From contig CAKVFE010000002.1 of assembly GCA_934746645.1 (NCBI GenBank), positions 186,001-250,000 on the forward strand: DNA of 64,000 nucleotides, given 5' to 3'. A program made the translations under genes and the position numbers. Below, in pieces: positions 8,096-18,131 of the stretch (the first letter of the stretch is position 1; every line of letters starts with the position of its first letter). The stretch comes from an uncultured Clostridia bacterium. Its GTDB lineage: Bacteria > Bacillota > Clostridia > Christensenellales > UBA1242. A model generated the notes under the pieces. It worked only from the letters and a program-made list of their open reading frames with translations, was not told the origin of the DNA and ran no database searches.

Positions 8096-9126
8096 TGGAT
8101 ATTTACGATAGAAAAACTTATTATTATGATTTGCCGGAAGAACTTATTGCTCAAACTCCAGCAGAACCTAGAGATAGTTCTAGATTGCTTGTTTATCATA
8201 AAGATAGTGGAGCAATGGAACACAAGATTTTTAGAGATATAATTGATTATCTTAAACCGGGTGATGTTTTAGTTGTAAACAATACAAAAGTTATACCTGC
8301 AAGACTATATGGTAAGAAAGCAGATACTGGTGCAAAAATTGAAATTTTGCTTTTAAAACGACAAAATTTAACTGATTGGGAAGTTTTAATTAAACCAACT
8401 AAGAGAGTAAAAGTTGGTACAATTATCGAAATTAGTGACGAACTTAAAGCTGAAGTAACCCAAATTAATGATTTTGGTAACTGCTACATTAAGTTTCATT
8501 TTAATGGTGTGTTTGAAGAAATTCTTAATAGAGTTGGCGAAATGCCATTGCCACATTACATTAAAAAGCAATATGCCGATAAAGAAAGATATAACACTGT
8601 TTATTCAAAATTTGATGGTAGTAGTGCAGCACCAACTGCTGGATTGCATTTTACCCAAGAATTATTGGATAAAATTAAAGCAAAAGGTGTTATTATAGCT
8701 GAAGTATTGTTGCATGTCGGATTGGGTACATTTAGACCAGTAAGTGAAGACAATATACTTCAACATGAAATGCATACCGAACATTATGAAGTATCTAAAG
8801 AAACAGCAGATATTATTAATAAAGCAAAAGCCGAAGGTAGACGAGTTATAGCAGTCGGTACTACAAGTATCAGAACCCTAGAAAGTGTTGCAACAAAATA
8901 TGGAAAAATGTGTGAATGTAAAGATGATACAAATATCTTTATTTACCCAGGATATCAATTTAAAATTGTTGATGGTATAGTAACCAACTTCCATTTGCCA
9001 GAAAGTACATTGATTATGCTAGTAAGTGCATTTTTAGGTATAGAAAATACACTTAATATGTACAATGTTGCTGTTAAAGAGGAATATAGATTTTTCTCAT
9101 TTGGTGATGCGACATTATTGATTTAG
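8095..9126 (+). CDS. queA: S-adenosylmethionine:tRNA ribosyltransferase-isomerase QueA
   Basis: Transfers and isomerises the ribosyl group of S-adenosylmethionine onto 7-aminomethyl-7-deazaguanine in tRNA, making epoxyqueuosine. 343 residues with family signatures 'YDLPEELIAQTP', 'RDSSRLLV', 'VNNTKVIPARLYG', 'AAPTAGLHFT' and 'HVGLGTFRPV'. It overlaps ruvB by one base and precedes tgt by 28 bp, a typical ruv-queA-tgt arrangement. Confidence 0.98.
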   Translation: MDIYDRKTYYYDLPEELIAQTPAEPRDSSRLLVYHKDSGAMEHKIFRDIIDYLKPGDVLVVNNTKVIPARLYGKKADTGAKIEILLLKRQNLTDWEVLIKPTKRVKVGTIIEISDELKAEVTQINDFGNCYIKFHFNGVFEEILNRVGEMPLPHYIKKQYADKERYNTVYSKFDGSSAAPTAGLHFTQELLDKIKAKGVIIAEVLLHVGLGTFRPVSEDNILQHEMHTEHYEVSKETADIINKAKAEGRRVIAVGTTSIRTLESVATKYGKMCECKDDTNIFIYPGYQFKIVDGIVTNFHLPESTLIMLVSAFLGIENTLNMYNVAVKEEYRFFSFGDATLLI

Positions 9127-9154
9127 TTAAAATACAAATTACAAAAGGAAAGTT

Positions 9155-10267
9155 ATGGACAAATTTAGTTTTGAAACAATCAAACAAGACCCAAGAAGTG
9201 GGGCAAGAATAGGTAAATTTACAACACCTCACGGAGTAATAGAAACACCAGTATTTATGCCAGTTGGCACACAAGCTACAGTTAAAAGTCTTACTCCAGA
9301 AGAACTAAAAGAAAATAAAGCACAAATTATACTAAGCAATACCTATCATTTGTATTTAAGACCGGGACACGAAATTGTGAAAAAAGCAGGTGGCTTACAC
9401 AAATTTATGAACTGGGATAGACCTATACTTACAGATAGTGGTGGTTTCCAAGTATTTTCATTATCAGATTTAAGAAAAATTAGCGATGATGGCGTTGAAT
9501 TTAGATCACACCTTAATGGTTCAAAGCATTATATAACACCTGAAAAAGATATGGAGATACAAGAAGCTTTGGGAGCAGATATTATTATGGCTTTTGACGA
9601 ATGTACTACTTATGGTACAGATAGAAAACATAGTGAAAAAGCACTAGAACGCACTATGAATTGGCTAGATAGATGTTATAAATATCATCAAAATGACAAT
9701 CAAGCATTGTTCCCAATAATACAAGGTAATTTCTATACAGATTTGCGTATTGAAGCAACAAAAAGAGTTTTACCTTATGTAAAATATGGTGTAGCTATTG
9801 GTGGATTGTCAGTTGGCGAACCAAAACCATTGATGTATGAAATGATGGACGCAATGTATCCTTATTATCCTACACATGTTCCTAGATATCTTATGGGTGT
9901 AGGTAGTCCAGATTGCATATTGGAAGGCGTTGAGCGTGGTATTGATATGTTTGACTGCGTTTTGCCAACCAGAATAGCTCGTAATGGTACTGCATTTACT
10001 CGTAATGGTAAATTGGTCGTTCGTAATGGCGAATATAAAGAAGATTTTAGACCTATTGACGAAACTTGTGATTGCTATGCTTGTAAAAATTATACTAGAG
10101 CATATATAAGACATCTTATCAATGCAGGTGAGATACTTGGTGCTAGATTATTGAGTATTCATAATATCCATTTCTTAACCAATTTAATGGAAGAAATCAA
10201 GCAAGCTATTAGAGAAGATAGATTTAAAGAATTTAAAGAAGAATATTTGAAAAATTACAAAATTTAA
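9155..10267 (+). CDS. tgt: Queuine/preQ1 tRNA-guanine transglycosylase
   Basis: Exchanges the wobble guanine of GUN anticodons for preQ1. 370 residues. The catalytic/substrate site 'TDSGGFQVFSL' (near 90) and 'FDCVLPTRIARNGTAFT' (near 268) are present. The zinc site 'CDCYACKNYTRAYIRHL' contributes CxCxxC plus a downstream His. It acts before QueA in the queuosine pathway. It precedes yajC, as in many bacteria. Confidence 0.98.
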   Translation: MDKFSFETIKQDPRSGARIGKFTTPHGVIETPVFMPVGTQATVKSLTPEELKENKAQIILSNTYHLYLRPGHEIVKKAGGLHKFMNWDRPILTDSGGFQVFSLSDLRKISDDGVEFRSHLNGSKHYITPEKDMEIQEALGADIIMAFDECTTYGTDRKHSEKALERTMNWLDRCYKYHQNDNQALFPIIQGNFYTDLRIEATKRVLPYVKYGVAIGGLSVGEPKPLMYEMMDAMYPYYPTHVPRYLMGVGSPDCILEGVERGIDMFDCVLPTRIARNGTAFTRNGKLVVRNGEYKEDFRPIDETCDCYACKNYTRAYIRHLINAGEILGARLLSIHNIHFLTNLMEEIKQAIREDRFKEFKEEYLKNYKI

Positions 10268-10306
10268 AAATATTACAAATTTTACCGAAATATAACAAAT
10301 AATTTA

Positions 10307-10335
10307 TTGTTAAATAAAGTTAAATTTGTTATAAT
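10307..10335 (+). promoter_or_regulatory. Promoter upstream of yajC
   Basis: TTGTTA (10307-10312), a 17 bp spacer and TATAAT (10330-10335), with an extended TGT before the -10. Confidence 0.7.
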
Positions 10336-10364
10336 TCACATATATCATAATATAGGAGAACAAT

Positions 10365-10952
10365 ATGTTAAGTTTATTAAATAACGCTAATTTCTTTTCT
10401 CAATATGGATTACTTATTGTTTTAGTTATTGCATTAGTAGTTCTTATGTTCATCTCTTTCAACCGTCGTAAAAAAGATGACGCTTATCGTAACGAACTTC
10501 TTAAAAAGGTTATTCCGGGTGCAAAAGTTAAGACATACTATGGTTTGTATGGTAAAGTATTAAAAGTTACCGAAACAACTGATGGTAAAGTTTTATTAAT
10601 CGAAACTGGCGAAGGCAACAAAACTTCTTATGCTTCTGTACATATTAATGCAGTATATGGCATTGATGAAAAAGAAGAAGTTACTTTAGACGAAAATGGT
10701 CTTCCAGTAGATACTGAAAAGAAAGCTGATAAAACAGATAGCGAAAAGAAATTTGAAGAATTAGAAAAACAATTAGAAGCTAAGACTGAAGAAACAAAAG
10801 AACCTGAAGTTAAAGCTGAAGAAAAAACTGAAGAAAAAACTGAAGAAGTTAAAGCAGAAAAACCTGCTACAAAAAAGAGCAGTTCTAAATCAACTTCAAC
10901 CAAAAAGGCTTCTACAACAAAAGCTAAAAAATCTGAAGAAGCTAAAAATTAA
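10365..10952 (+). CDS. yajC: Preprotein translocase subunit YajC with long charged tail
   Basis: Accessory Sec subunit. One N-terminal transmembrane helix (about 14-33) is followed by the YajC core ('PGAKVKTYYGLYGKV', 'VLLIETGEGNKTSYASVHINAV'). The protein is 195 residues, about twice the usual ~100. The extra ~90 C-terminal residues are low-complexity Lys/Glu/Thr/Ala repeats ('KAEEKTEEKTEE', then 'KKSSSKSTSTKK') and are probably disordered in the cytoplasm. AGGAGA gives a good SD. A terminator separates it from the next gene. Confidence 0.92.
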   Translation: MLSLLNNANFFSQYGLLIVLVIALVVLMFISFNRRKKDDAYRNELLKKVIPGAKVKTYYGLYGKVLKVTETTDGKVLLIETGEGNKTSYASVHINAVYGIDEKEEVTLDENGLPVDTEKKADKTDSEKKFEELEKQLEAKTEETKEPEVKAEEKTEEKTEEVKAEKPATKKSSSKSTSTKKASTTKAKKSEEAKN

Positions 10953-10960
10953 TTATAGTA

Positions 10961-10990
10961 AAATACACCTAGAAATAGGTGTTTTTTATT
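10961..10990 (+). terminator. Terminator after yajC
   Basis: ACACCTA-GAAA-TAGGTGT stem with a T-run; the GAAA tetraloop is a strong structural sign. Confidence 0.88.
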
Positions 10991-11133
10991 TGTTTGCATA
11001 ATACATTGTATTCAAAATATTTGATTCTAATTGTCATATTCAATATCTTAAAAACATATATAATTATATCAATATAGATTTGGACACGCTTTAAGTTGAA
11101 AAATCTAAAATATATTAATTTGGTAGGTAATAT

Positions 11134-11529
11134 ATGACAAAACACAAAAGTAATAATCTTACGCTTGTTTCATCTGTTTTAAAGGGAGCTATACTTGCAG
11201 TATCTTTAACATTGGTACTTATTTTATTGTTTGCTTTTATTATTAAAGTAGCCAATATACCTGACTCAGTAATAATGCCAGTTAACCAGTTTATCAAAAT
11301 AGCAAGTATATTCTTTGGTACATATTTAACATTAAAAAAAGTACAACAAAAGGGATTGTTGACAGGAGCATTAATTGGTTTGTTGTACACAATGCTTGCA
11401 TATCTAGTATTTAGTTTACTTGGTGGTCAATTTAATTTAGATGCAAGTTTATTTATTGATATGGCGTTTGCATTAGTTATTGGTGGACTATGTGGTATCT
11501 TTGCAGTCAATAAAAAAATTAGATATTAG
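11134..11529 (+). CDS. TIGR04086/YrzE-type four-helix membrane protein
   Basis: 131 residues with four predicted transmembrane helices (about 11-38, 48-64, 73-95, 101-122) containing the small-residue-rich pattern 'VLKGAILAVSLTL' and 'KGLLTGALIGLLY'. This resembles the TIGR04086 family of small Firmicute membrane proteins, often found beside yajC and secDF as here. Function is unknown. It has its own downstream terminator, so it is separable from secD. Confidence 0.75.
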   Translation: MTKHKSNNLTLVSSVLKGAILAVSLTLVLILLFAFIIKVANIPDSVIMPVNQFIKIASIFFGTYLTLKKVQQKGLLTGALIGLLYTMLAYLVFSLLGGQFNLDASLFIDMAFALVIGGLCGIFAVNKKIRY

Positions 11530-11564
11530 TTAATTTGATTATAGATATTGGACATCAATTTTTG

Positions 11565-11590
11565 AAAAGACGATTTTTCGTCTTTTTATT
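11565..11590 (+). terminator. Terminator upstream of secD
   Basis: AAAAGACGA-TTTT-TCGTCTTTT perfect hairpin with extra T residues. Confidence 0.85.
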
Positions 11591-11664
11591 TTTTTACTTA
11601 AATAAATTTATTCCTTTATTTGTTATTATTTTTGTTTATATGGTAACAATTTAAACGATTATGT

Positions 11665-11693
11665 TTGACTTATATTATATATTTATATATAAT
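11665..11693 (+). promoter_or_regulatory. Sigma-A promoter of secDF
   Basis: TTGACT (11665-11670), 17 bp, TATAAT (11688-11693). AAGGAG follows before the secD ATG at 11728. Confidence 0.82.
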
Positions 11694-11727
11694 AAATTCA
11701 GCAACTTTTAAGGAGTAAATAAAGTAA

Positions 11728-13089
11728 ATGAAAAAGAGAAGAGCAATCCGTAATTTTATACTTATCGGTATTGTTGCATTACTAGGACTTTTATTAACAA
11801 TTTTCAGTTTTGACATTCCATTTACCAATTATACTTTTAATGGTTTTGCCAAAGGTATCCAACTTGGCTTAGATTTAAAAGGTGGAGTTATGGCTGTTTA
11901 CGATTGTGAAAAATCTAGTGAAAGTGAAGGTTCATTAGATGATCAAATCGAAGCTACTATTTCTCGTCTTACCAATCTAATTACTGAGGATTATCCTGAA
12001 GCAACTATCATTAAACAAGGAGATAGTCAAATCAGAATTGAAGTTCCTGATGTAGATGACCCAGATGAAGTATTAGAGCTTATCGGCGAACCAGCTAAAT
12101 TGGAATTTAAAAAGGAACAATCAGATACTGCTGAAGCAGTTTTGACAGGTAAAGATATAAAGAGTGCAGAGTATCAATATGACTCTGAAAACAACCAACA
12201 CGGTGTAAGTATTACTTTCACTACTGCTGGTGCTACAAAATTCTATAATGTTACTAGCGAACTAGCTACTAGTCAAGGATCATTGTATATATATCTTGGT
12301 GGTCAATTATTTAGTAGTCCAACAGTTAAAGAAGCTATTTCTGGTGGCAAAACATTTATATCTGGTGGTATGAGTACACAAGCAGAAGCAGAAGCTTATG
12401 CTACAAAAATTTTAAGTGGTACTTATTCAGTAGACCTAACACTTAGTGAAAAGAATGTTATTACAGCTACTCTTGGTGAAAATGCGTTGTTACTAAGCAT
12501 TATTGCTGGACTTATAGGATTGACACTAATATTTGTATTTATGTACATCGTATATAAAAACTTAGGATTAATTGCTGACTTATCATTAATATTCTATACA
12601 ATTATTCTTATGTTCTTATTATCAGTTCTACCATTTATTCAACTTACATTACCAGGTATTGCAGGTATAATTCTTGGACTTGGTATGGCAGTAGATGGCA
12701 ACATTGTTATTTTTGAGCGTATTAAAGATGAATGTAAATCTGGTAAAAAGATACCTGCTAGTGTAAAATCTGGATTTAAGCGTGCATCAGTTGCAGTTTT
12801 GGATAGTAACATTACTACTATTATTGCTGCATTAGTACTTGCATGGTTAGGTACTGGTTCTATTAGAGGATTTGCTTACACATTGCTTATAAGTATGTTA
12901 GTTTCTATGTTTACAACACTTGTTGTTACTCGTGGATTTATTAATATCGCATTAGATATCAACTCAACCAACTACAAGCGTTATGGACTTACAAAAGGTG
13001 CTGATTTAAACAAATCAACATCTAAAGACACTCAAGATACTACAAAAGAGCAAAAAGTAGAAGATACTAAGGAGGTGCAAAATGTCTAA
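11728..13089 (+). CDS. secD: Protein translocase subunit SecD
   Basis: RND-family membrane subunit that helps pull secreted proteins out of SecYEG using the proton gradient. 453 residues. First transmembrane helix ~12-31, then 'GIQLGLDLKGGVMAVYD' (motif D1), the periplasmic-type domain, and five C-terminal helices containing 'GIILGLGMAVDGNIVIFERIKDE' (motif D4, split here by its Asp/Asn residues). A charged tail of ~45 residues follows. It overlaps secF by 8 bp, and the secF SD lies inside the end of secD. Confidence 0.97.
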   Translation: MKKRRAIRNFILIGIVALLGLLLTIFSFDIPFTNYTFNGFAKGIQLGLDLKGGVMAVYDCEKSSESEGSLDDQIEATISRLTNLITEDYPEATIIKQGDSQIRIEVPDVDDPDEVLELIGEPAKLEFKKEQSDTAEAVLTGKDIKSAEYQYDSENNQHGVSITFTTAGATKFYNVTSELATSQGSLYIYLGGQLFSSPTVKEAISGGKTFISGGMSTQAEAEAYATKILSGTYSVDLTLSEKNVITATLGENALLLSIIAGLIGLTLIFVFMYIVYKNLGLIADLSLIFYTIILMFLLSVLPFIQLTLPGIAGIILGLGMAVDGNIVIFERIKDECKSGKKIPASVKSGFKRASVAVLDSNITTIIAALVLAWLGTGSIRGFAYTLLISMLVSMFTTLVVTRGFINIALDINSTNYKRYGLTKGADLNKSTSKDTQDTTKEQKVEDTKEVQNV

Positions 13090-14158
13090 TTCTAACAACA
13101 AAACTTCCTTAGGCGCTAAATACAAGGAATTTCTTAAAAAAGACTTTAACATAGCAAAAAATTGGAAATATTATTTTGCAGTTCCACTTGTTATTATACT
13201 TGTTGCAGTAATTGTATTTGCTTGCATAGGTTTTAATCTAGGTATTGACTTTACCGGTGGTACAATTATTAAAGTCAACTTCGGTACTGATATCAGTAAT
13301 AATGAATATAATCAATATAAATCTGATATTGAAAAAATTATTAAAAATTATGGTATAACCAATTATAGTTTGCAAAAAGAAGGAACTAATGATGAAGGTG
13401 CTATATCAATAAAATTCCAAGATATCAAAGGTAAAGATGAAGAAGAAATGACAAAAATCTTATCCGATATTAAGGATGATATAGTAGCTAAAATCAATCC
13501 AAATGACGAAATCTCTAATTTTAAAGTAGAAGATAGTCAAAGAATTGGTGCTAGTGCATCTACCAATTTGCTTAAAAATGCATTGCTCGCTGTATCTATT
13601 GCAACTGTATTAATGTTAATTTACATTGCAATTAGATTTGAATTTGCAAGTGGTATAGCTGCTATTGTTGCATTGTTGCACGATGTATTAATTATGTGCG
13701 CTATGGTTATAATATGCCGTATCCAAATAAATTCTTCATTTATTGCAGCATTGATTACAATTATTGGTTATTCTATCAATAATACTATCGTTATTTTCGA
13801 TAGAATTAGAGAAAATTTGCGTAAAGACGAATATAAGAAGACAACTAACGCTCAAATGTTAGATATCTCAATTAAGCAAACAATGACTCGTACAATTTAT
13901 ACATCATTAACAACTGTATTATCAGTAGCATTGTTAGCAATTATTGGTGTATCATCAATTAGAGAATTCTTATTCCCAATCATTATTGGATTGGTCGCTG
14001 GTACTTATTCTTCAATATTCATTTCTGGTACAATATGGTCATTTATCTACAACAAAGATAAAGATAGACGCTTACAAAAGCGTATTGCAGATGAAAAAAA
14101 TAAAGAGAAGAAAAAATTGGCAGCTGGCGAAAATCCAGATGATAAAATTGTAGTCTAA
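13082..14158 (+). CDS. secF: Protein translocase subunit SecF
   Basis: Partner of SecD. 358 residues, six transmembrane helices, with 'GIDFTGGTIIKV' (F1), 'SRIGASAS'-like 'DSQRIGASAS' and 'IGYSINNTIVIFDRIRENLR' (F4). ATG at 13082 follows AAGGAGG within the secD coding region, so the two are translationally coupled. It ends with a Lys/Asp-rich tail and a terminator. Confidence 0.97.
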   Translation: MSNSNNKTSLGAKYKEFLKKDFNIAKNWKYYFAVPLVIILVAVIVFACIGFNLGIDFTGGTIIKVNFGTDISNNEYNQYKSDIEKIIKNYGITNYSLQKEGTNDEGAISIKFQDIKGKDEEEMTKILSDIKDDIVAKINPNDEISNFKVEDSQRIGASASTNLLKNALLAVSIATVLMLIYIAIRFEFASGIAAIVALLHDVLIMCAMVIICRIQINSSFIAALITIIGYSINNTIVIFDRIRENLRKDEYKKTTNAQMLDISIKQTMTRTIYTSLTTVLSVALLAIIGVSSIREFLFPIIIGLVAGTYSSIFISGTIWSFIYNKDKDRRLQKRIADEKNKEKKKLAAGENPDDKIVV

Positions 14159-14164
14159 TTAAAT

Positions 14165-14193
14165 AAAAGCCCTTCACAACGAGGGGCTTTTGT
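14165..14193 (+). terminator. Terminator after secF
   Basis: AAAAGCCC / GGGCTTTT stem. Confidence 0.83.
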
Positions 14194-14217
14194 TTGTTTA
14201 AAAGTGTATAAAGGTAT

Positions 14218-16578
14218 ATGAAATTAGTTAATAGATTAAATAATATAAAATTTAATAATAAACTTGTTAGTGAATATGCAAAAGAATTTAATGTGACAGA
14301 ACCTGTAATTAAATTGCTTTTTTCTCGTGGCATTAATTCTAAAAAAGAAATATCTGAGTTTTTAAATTGCAGTATCAATCAATTTTATAACCCATTTCAA
14401 TTAAAGGGTATAAAAGAAGCTGTTGAAGCTATCAAAAATGCTATAGAAACAAAAAAGAAAATCCTTATAGTAGGAGATTACGATACAGATGGTATTTGTT
14501 CTACAGCTATACTTTACAAATATTTTGAAAGTATTGGTATAAAGGTTAATTACTTTTTACCTAATAGGTTTGCTGATGGATATGGATTAACAATAGATAC
14601 CGTAAACAAAATTGTTGCTGAGTTTAACCCAGAATTTATTATAACAGTTGACTGTGGTATATCTTGTTATAAAGAAGTCGAATATATCCAATCTTTGGGT
14701 ATAGAAATAGTAGTTACTGACCATCATGAAATACCAGAGATTGTCCCTGATTGTATTTGTGTAGACCCAAAATTGCCAAGTAATTATCCTTTTAAAGAAC
14801 TATGTGGTGCAGGTGTTGCACTTAAAGTAGTACAAGCTTTAAGTGGTCTTAACGAAGCGTTAAAATATACTAGCATTGCAGCATTGGCTACTGTTGCCGA
14901 TATTGTTCCTTTACAAAGTGAAAATAGGGCAATAGTTAAAAATGGATTGGATAATGTTAATCAACTTCCAGTAGGTGTTAAAAAGCTTATTGAAAGCTTA
15001 AAAATTAAAGATATGACATCAACCGATATTGCATACAAGATTGCACCAAAACTAAATACTGCTGGTCGTATGGGTGATGCTACAGTAGCATTTAAATTAT
15101 TTATAGAAAAAAATCCTAGCGAAATTATCAATATACTTACTTTGCTTGAAGAACAAAATAATCAAAGAATTGAAGCTGGCAATATAATTTATGAAGATTG
15201 TATCAATCAGTTGAAAAATATATGTATATCAAAACTGAGAGCTATTGTTTTATATTCTGATTCATGGCACGCTGGTGTATTAGGCATTGTATGTGCCAAA
15301 TTAACCGAAAAATACAATAGACCTGTATGCTTGCTTACTAAAGTTGATAATGTCTATAAGGGTAGTATACGAAGCTTACCGGGGATCGATATTTTTAAAG
15401 AACTATCAAAATGTAGTGATATTTTAGTTAAATTTGGTGGTCATAGTGGCGCTGGTGGATTGACTATAGAAGAAGCAAAACTAAAAGAGTTTGCTGATAG
15501 ACTTAATAAAAATATTACCAAAACTTATGATGATAGTTATTTTGATTGTATCAAATATTATGATTTTGATTTAAGCAAAAATAATGTCGATATTGATTTT
15601 GTTAAGTCATTGCAAGTTTTAGAACCATTTGGATTTGGCAATGAAAAGCCAGTATTCAAATATACATTTAATAATCTTAAACCTGAAAGACTTAAAAATT
15701 ATCCTAATTATCTAAAATTAAAAGCAGATAATTTAGAAATAATGACATTCAATCTAAGTGAATATTATGATTCACTTAATACCAATTCTAATAAAAATGT
15801 GCTATTAGATATAAGTGTAGATACATACAACAAAAAAGAAAAACTAAAAGCAATTATTAAAAATATTACTTTTGACCGTATCAATACTGGTGTTAAAAAT
15901 GAAATCAGTTTGGGGTATTATGCAAAACAACTTAATATCCCTAAATATAGGTATTATAATGATATCAAAGAAATAGATGCTAATATGTTGAAAAGTATTA
16001 TGCATAATTCATTTGGAACATTGTTTGTTACCAATACAATAGAGTCATACAATTATGCTGTAACCAATTTTGGTGACTTTATTAAAAACTATGAAACTTA
16101 TTCTGTAAAAGATTTAACAGGTTCTAATACATTGTTGTATATGGCAAAAACAACATCTAATTTTTCCAATTACATTAATGTGGTATTTTTAGATGAAGTA
16201 CTAGATATCAAGTATTTACAATCAATTAATGCTAATATTTATTTAGCACCTGTTACTAAAGACTATACAGTCCTTAAATCTTTAAATTGTGATAGAAAAG
16301 AATTTGGATATTATCATACAGCAATCAAACAAACATTTGCTAAAGGTCAATATTCTTATTCAGAACAAGAGTATTTTAATCTTATTAAACATAACAGTGG
16401 TTATAAGAATTTAAAATTCAATCAATTTATTTTTGTTACAATGGTTTTAAGTGAACTTGGAATAATAAAAATTGATAAAAAATTAGATTATTACAATATA
16501 GAAGTTACTGGAGTTAATAGTCAACTTAACCTTTCAACTATATACAATTTTGTAAAACTCTACAACGAAACTAATTAG
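14218..16578 (+). CDS. recJ: Single-stranded-DNA-specific exonuclease RecJ
   Basis: 5'-3' ssDNA exonuclease for recombination and mismatch repair. 786 residues. DHH phosphoesterase motifs: 'VGDYDTDGICSTA' (near 85), 'TVDCGIS' (near 143), 'VVTDHHEIP' (near 162) and the DHHA1 site 'KFGGHSGAGGL' (near 404). An OB-type domain follows ('LEPFGFGNEKPVF'), then a ~200-residue Firmicute-type C-terminal extension that is poorly conserved. The SD is weak ('AAAGG', short spacing). It lies 9 bp before the next gene. Confidence 0.95.
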   Translation: MKLVNRLNNIKFNNKLVSEYAKEFNVTEPVIKLLFSRGINSKKEISEFLNCSINQFYNPFQLKGIKEAVEAIKNAIETKKKILIVGDYDTDGICSTAILYKYFESIGIKVNYFLPNRFADGYGLTIDTVNKIVAEFNPEFIITVDCGISCYKEVEYIQSLGIEIVVTDHHEIPEIVPDCICVDPKLPSNYPFKELCGAGVALKVVQALSGLNEALKYTSIAALATVADIVPLQSENRAIVKNGLDNVNQLPVGVKKLIESLKIKDMTSTDIAYKIAPKLNTAGRMGDATVAFKLFIEKNPSEIINILTLLEEQNNQRIEAGNIIYEDCINQLKNICISKLRAIVLYSDSWHAGVLGIVCAKLTEKYNRPVCLLTKVDNVYKGSIRSLPGIDIFKELSKCSDILVKFGGHSGAGGLTIEEAKLKEFADRLNKNITKTYDDSYFDCIKYYDFDLSKNNVDIDFVKSLQVLEPFGFGNEKPVFKYTFNNLKPERLKNYPNYLKLKADNLEIMTFNLSEYYDSLNTNSNKNVLLDISVDTYNKKEKLKAIIKNITFDRINTGVKNEISLGYYAKQLNIPKYRYYNDIKEIDANMLKSIMHNSFGTLFVTNTIESYNYAVTNFGDFIKNYETYSVKDLTGSNTLLYMAKTTSNFSNYINVVFLDEVLDIKYLQSINANIYLAPVTKDYTVLKSLNCDRKEFGYYHTAIKQTFAKGQYSYSEQEYFNLIKHNSGYKNLKFNQFIFVTMVLSELGIIKIDKKLDYYNIEVTGVNSQLNLSTIYNFVKLYNETN

Positions 16579-16587
16579 GAGAATACA

Positions 16588-18000
16588 ATGAATTTAATAT
16601 GTTCAAATGAAAAATTTAATGATGAATTATTGCTTGTAGTTAAATTGTTTTTTTCTCCTACAGAAGTAGAGGAAAGTGACTTAGATATTAAAGTTGATTA
16701 TAATATTTTAGACAATAATTTGTCCTATGATATAAGTATTAGTGGTATCTTCAATAAAAGCCTTCATAACGACAAAATTTTAACAAAACAACAACTAGAA
16801 CAAGAAGATAAATATGTAAAAAGATATTTAAAAATTTCTTTATATGATATGTTGTCACAATTAACACAAAAGACTATGCCTTGGGGAAGTTTAACTGGTA
16901 TAAGACCAACCAAATTATTTTACGAATTAAAGAAAGAATTGGGTAGTTCAATATTAGCTAAAAACGAACTTATCAATACATTTAGAGTTTCTCCACAAAA
17001 AGCAGAAGTTGTTATGGAAGTTACTCGCAATCAAAGTCGTATTGAAATAAACGACAATCTTGTTGATTTATATATCAATATTCCATTTTGTACGACTAAA
17101 TGTTATTATTGTAGTTTTATTTCTGCACCTATAGCTCAATGTCAACAATATGTAGAACCTTACATAGACGCTTTACTTAAAGAACTTAATGCAGTTAAAC
17201 AAATAATCAATAAAAACAACTATATCGTTAAATCAATATATATGGGTGGTGGAACTCCTACTGCGTTAAGTCATGAGCAACTAGACAGAATTTTGACTCA
17301 AATCACATATCCAGTTAGTGAGTTTACAGTTGAGGCTGGTAGGCCTGATACTATAACCAAAGAAAAACTTGATGTATTGAAAAAACACGGAGTTACTCGT
17401 ATAAGTATCAATCCTCAAACATTTTCTAATCGTACACTAAAACAAATAGGTAGAGCTCATACTAGTCAAGATATTATTGACGCTTACAATATGGCATTGC
17501 CTTATGATTTTTCAATCAATATGGATTTGATTGCTGGATTGAGTAATGAAAGTTTTAACACATTTAAAAATAGTCTTAATAAAACTTTAGAATTGCATCC
17601 TGACAATATTACAGTTCACACACTTAGCGTAAAACGAACAAGTAAGTTAAGCGAAGGTGAAGGTGATAAAGGTACAGTCGATGAAGTTACAAAAATGATT
17701 GATTATTCTTATAAAAAACTTACTGAAGCAGGATATAGTCCATACTATTTGTATAAACAAAAAAATATGGTAGGCAACTTAGAAAATTTAGGTTATACAT
17801 TAAAAAATAAAGAATGTATTTTCAATATCGATAGTATGGAAGAAGTTGCAACTATTGTGGCTGTTGGTGCCAATGCAATATCTAAAAGATTTTTTAGTTT
17901 AACCAATCGCATTGAGCGTAATGCAAATGTGAAAAATCTTAATGATTATATTAGTCGTATTGATGAAATTATTAGTAAAAAACAAGAATTTTTTAAATAA
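16588..18000 (+). CDS. hemZ: HemZ-like radical SAM protein (coproporphyrinogen dehydrogenase family)
   Basis: 470 residues. The N-terminal ~150 residues are a HemZ-specific domain ('MPWGSLTGIRPTKL'). Then comes a radical-SAM barrel with the cluster motif CxxxCxxC in 'CTTKCYYCSF' (near 168) and 'YMGGGTPTAL' (near 218). HemZ is annotated as oxygen-independent coproporphyrinogen III dehydrogenase, but the true substrate of clostridial HemZ is unsettled; no other haem genes are in this window. It is co-directional and adjacent to recJ with GGAG before the ATG. Confidence 0.9.
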   Translation: MNLICSNEKFNDELLLVVKLFFSPTEVEESDLDIKVDYNILDNNLSYDISISGIFNKSLHNDKILTKQQLEQEDKYVKRYLKISLYDMLSQLTQKTMPWGSLTGIRPTKLFYELKKELGSSILAKNELINTFRVSPQKAEVVMEVTRNQSRIEINDNLVDLYINIPFCTTKCYYCSFISAPIAQCQQYVEPYIDALLKELNAVKQIINKNNYIVKSIYMGGGTPTALSHEQLDRILTQITYPVSEFTVEAGRPDTITKEKLDVLKKHGVTRISINPQTFSNRTLKQIGRAHTSQDIIDAYNMALPYDFSINMDLIAGLSNESFNTFKNSLNKTLELHPDNITVHTLSVKRTSKLSEGEGDKGTVDEVTKMIDYSYKKLTEAGYSPYYLYKQKNMVGNLENLGYTLKNKECIFNIDSMEEVATIVAVGANAISKRFFSLTNRIERNANVKNLNDYISRIDEIISKKQEFFK

Positions 18001-18015
18001 ACTAATTAATTAATC

Positions 18016-18044
18016 TTTACAATTAATTATTATTATGATAGTAT
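18016..18044 (+). promoter_or_regulatory. Possible promoter of rpsO-pnp
   Basis: TTTACA (18016-18021), 17 bp, TAGTAT (18039-18044). Moderate match; the expected start (~18051) is just before the structured leader. Confidence 0.5.
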
Positions 18045-18056
18045 AAGTTATACTTA

Positions 18057-18102
18057 ATACTAGGTTTAGCGCATATCCTTCATTTTACGCTCTGCTTGGT
18101 AT
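18057..18102 (+). promoter_or_regulatory. Structured rpsO leader, candidate S15 autoregulatory RNA
   Basis: An outer helix ATACTAGG (18057-18064) / CTTGGTAT (18095-18102), with G-U pairs, encloses an inner helix AGCG (18068-18071) / CGCT (18088-18091). The element sits 30 bp before the rpsO ATG. S15 represses its own mRNA through structured leaders in several bacteria, and these leaders differ in shape between lineages. Binding here is inference from position. Confidence 0.45.
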
Positions 18103-18131
18103 AAAGCGAATCATATAGGAGGAAATTAAAA

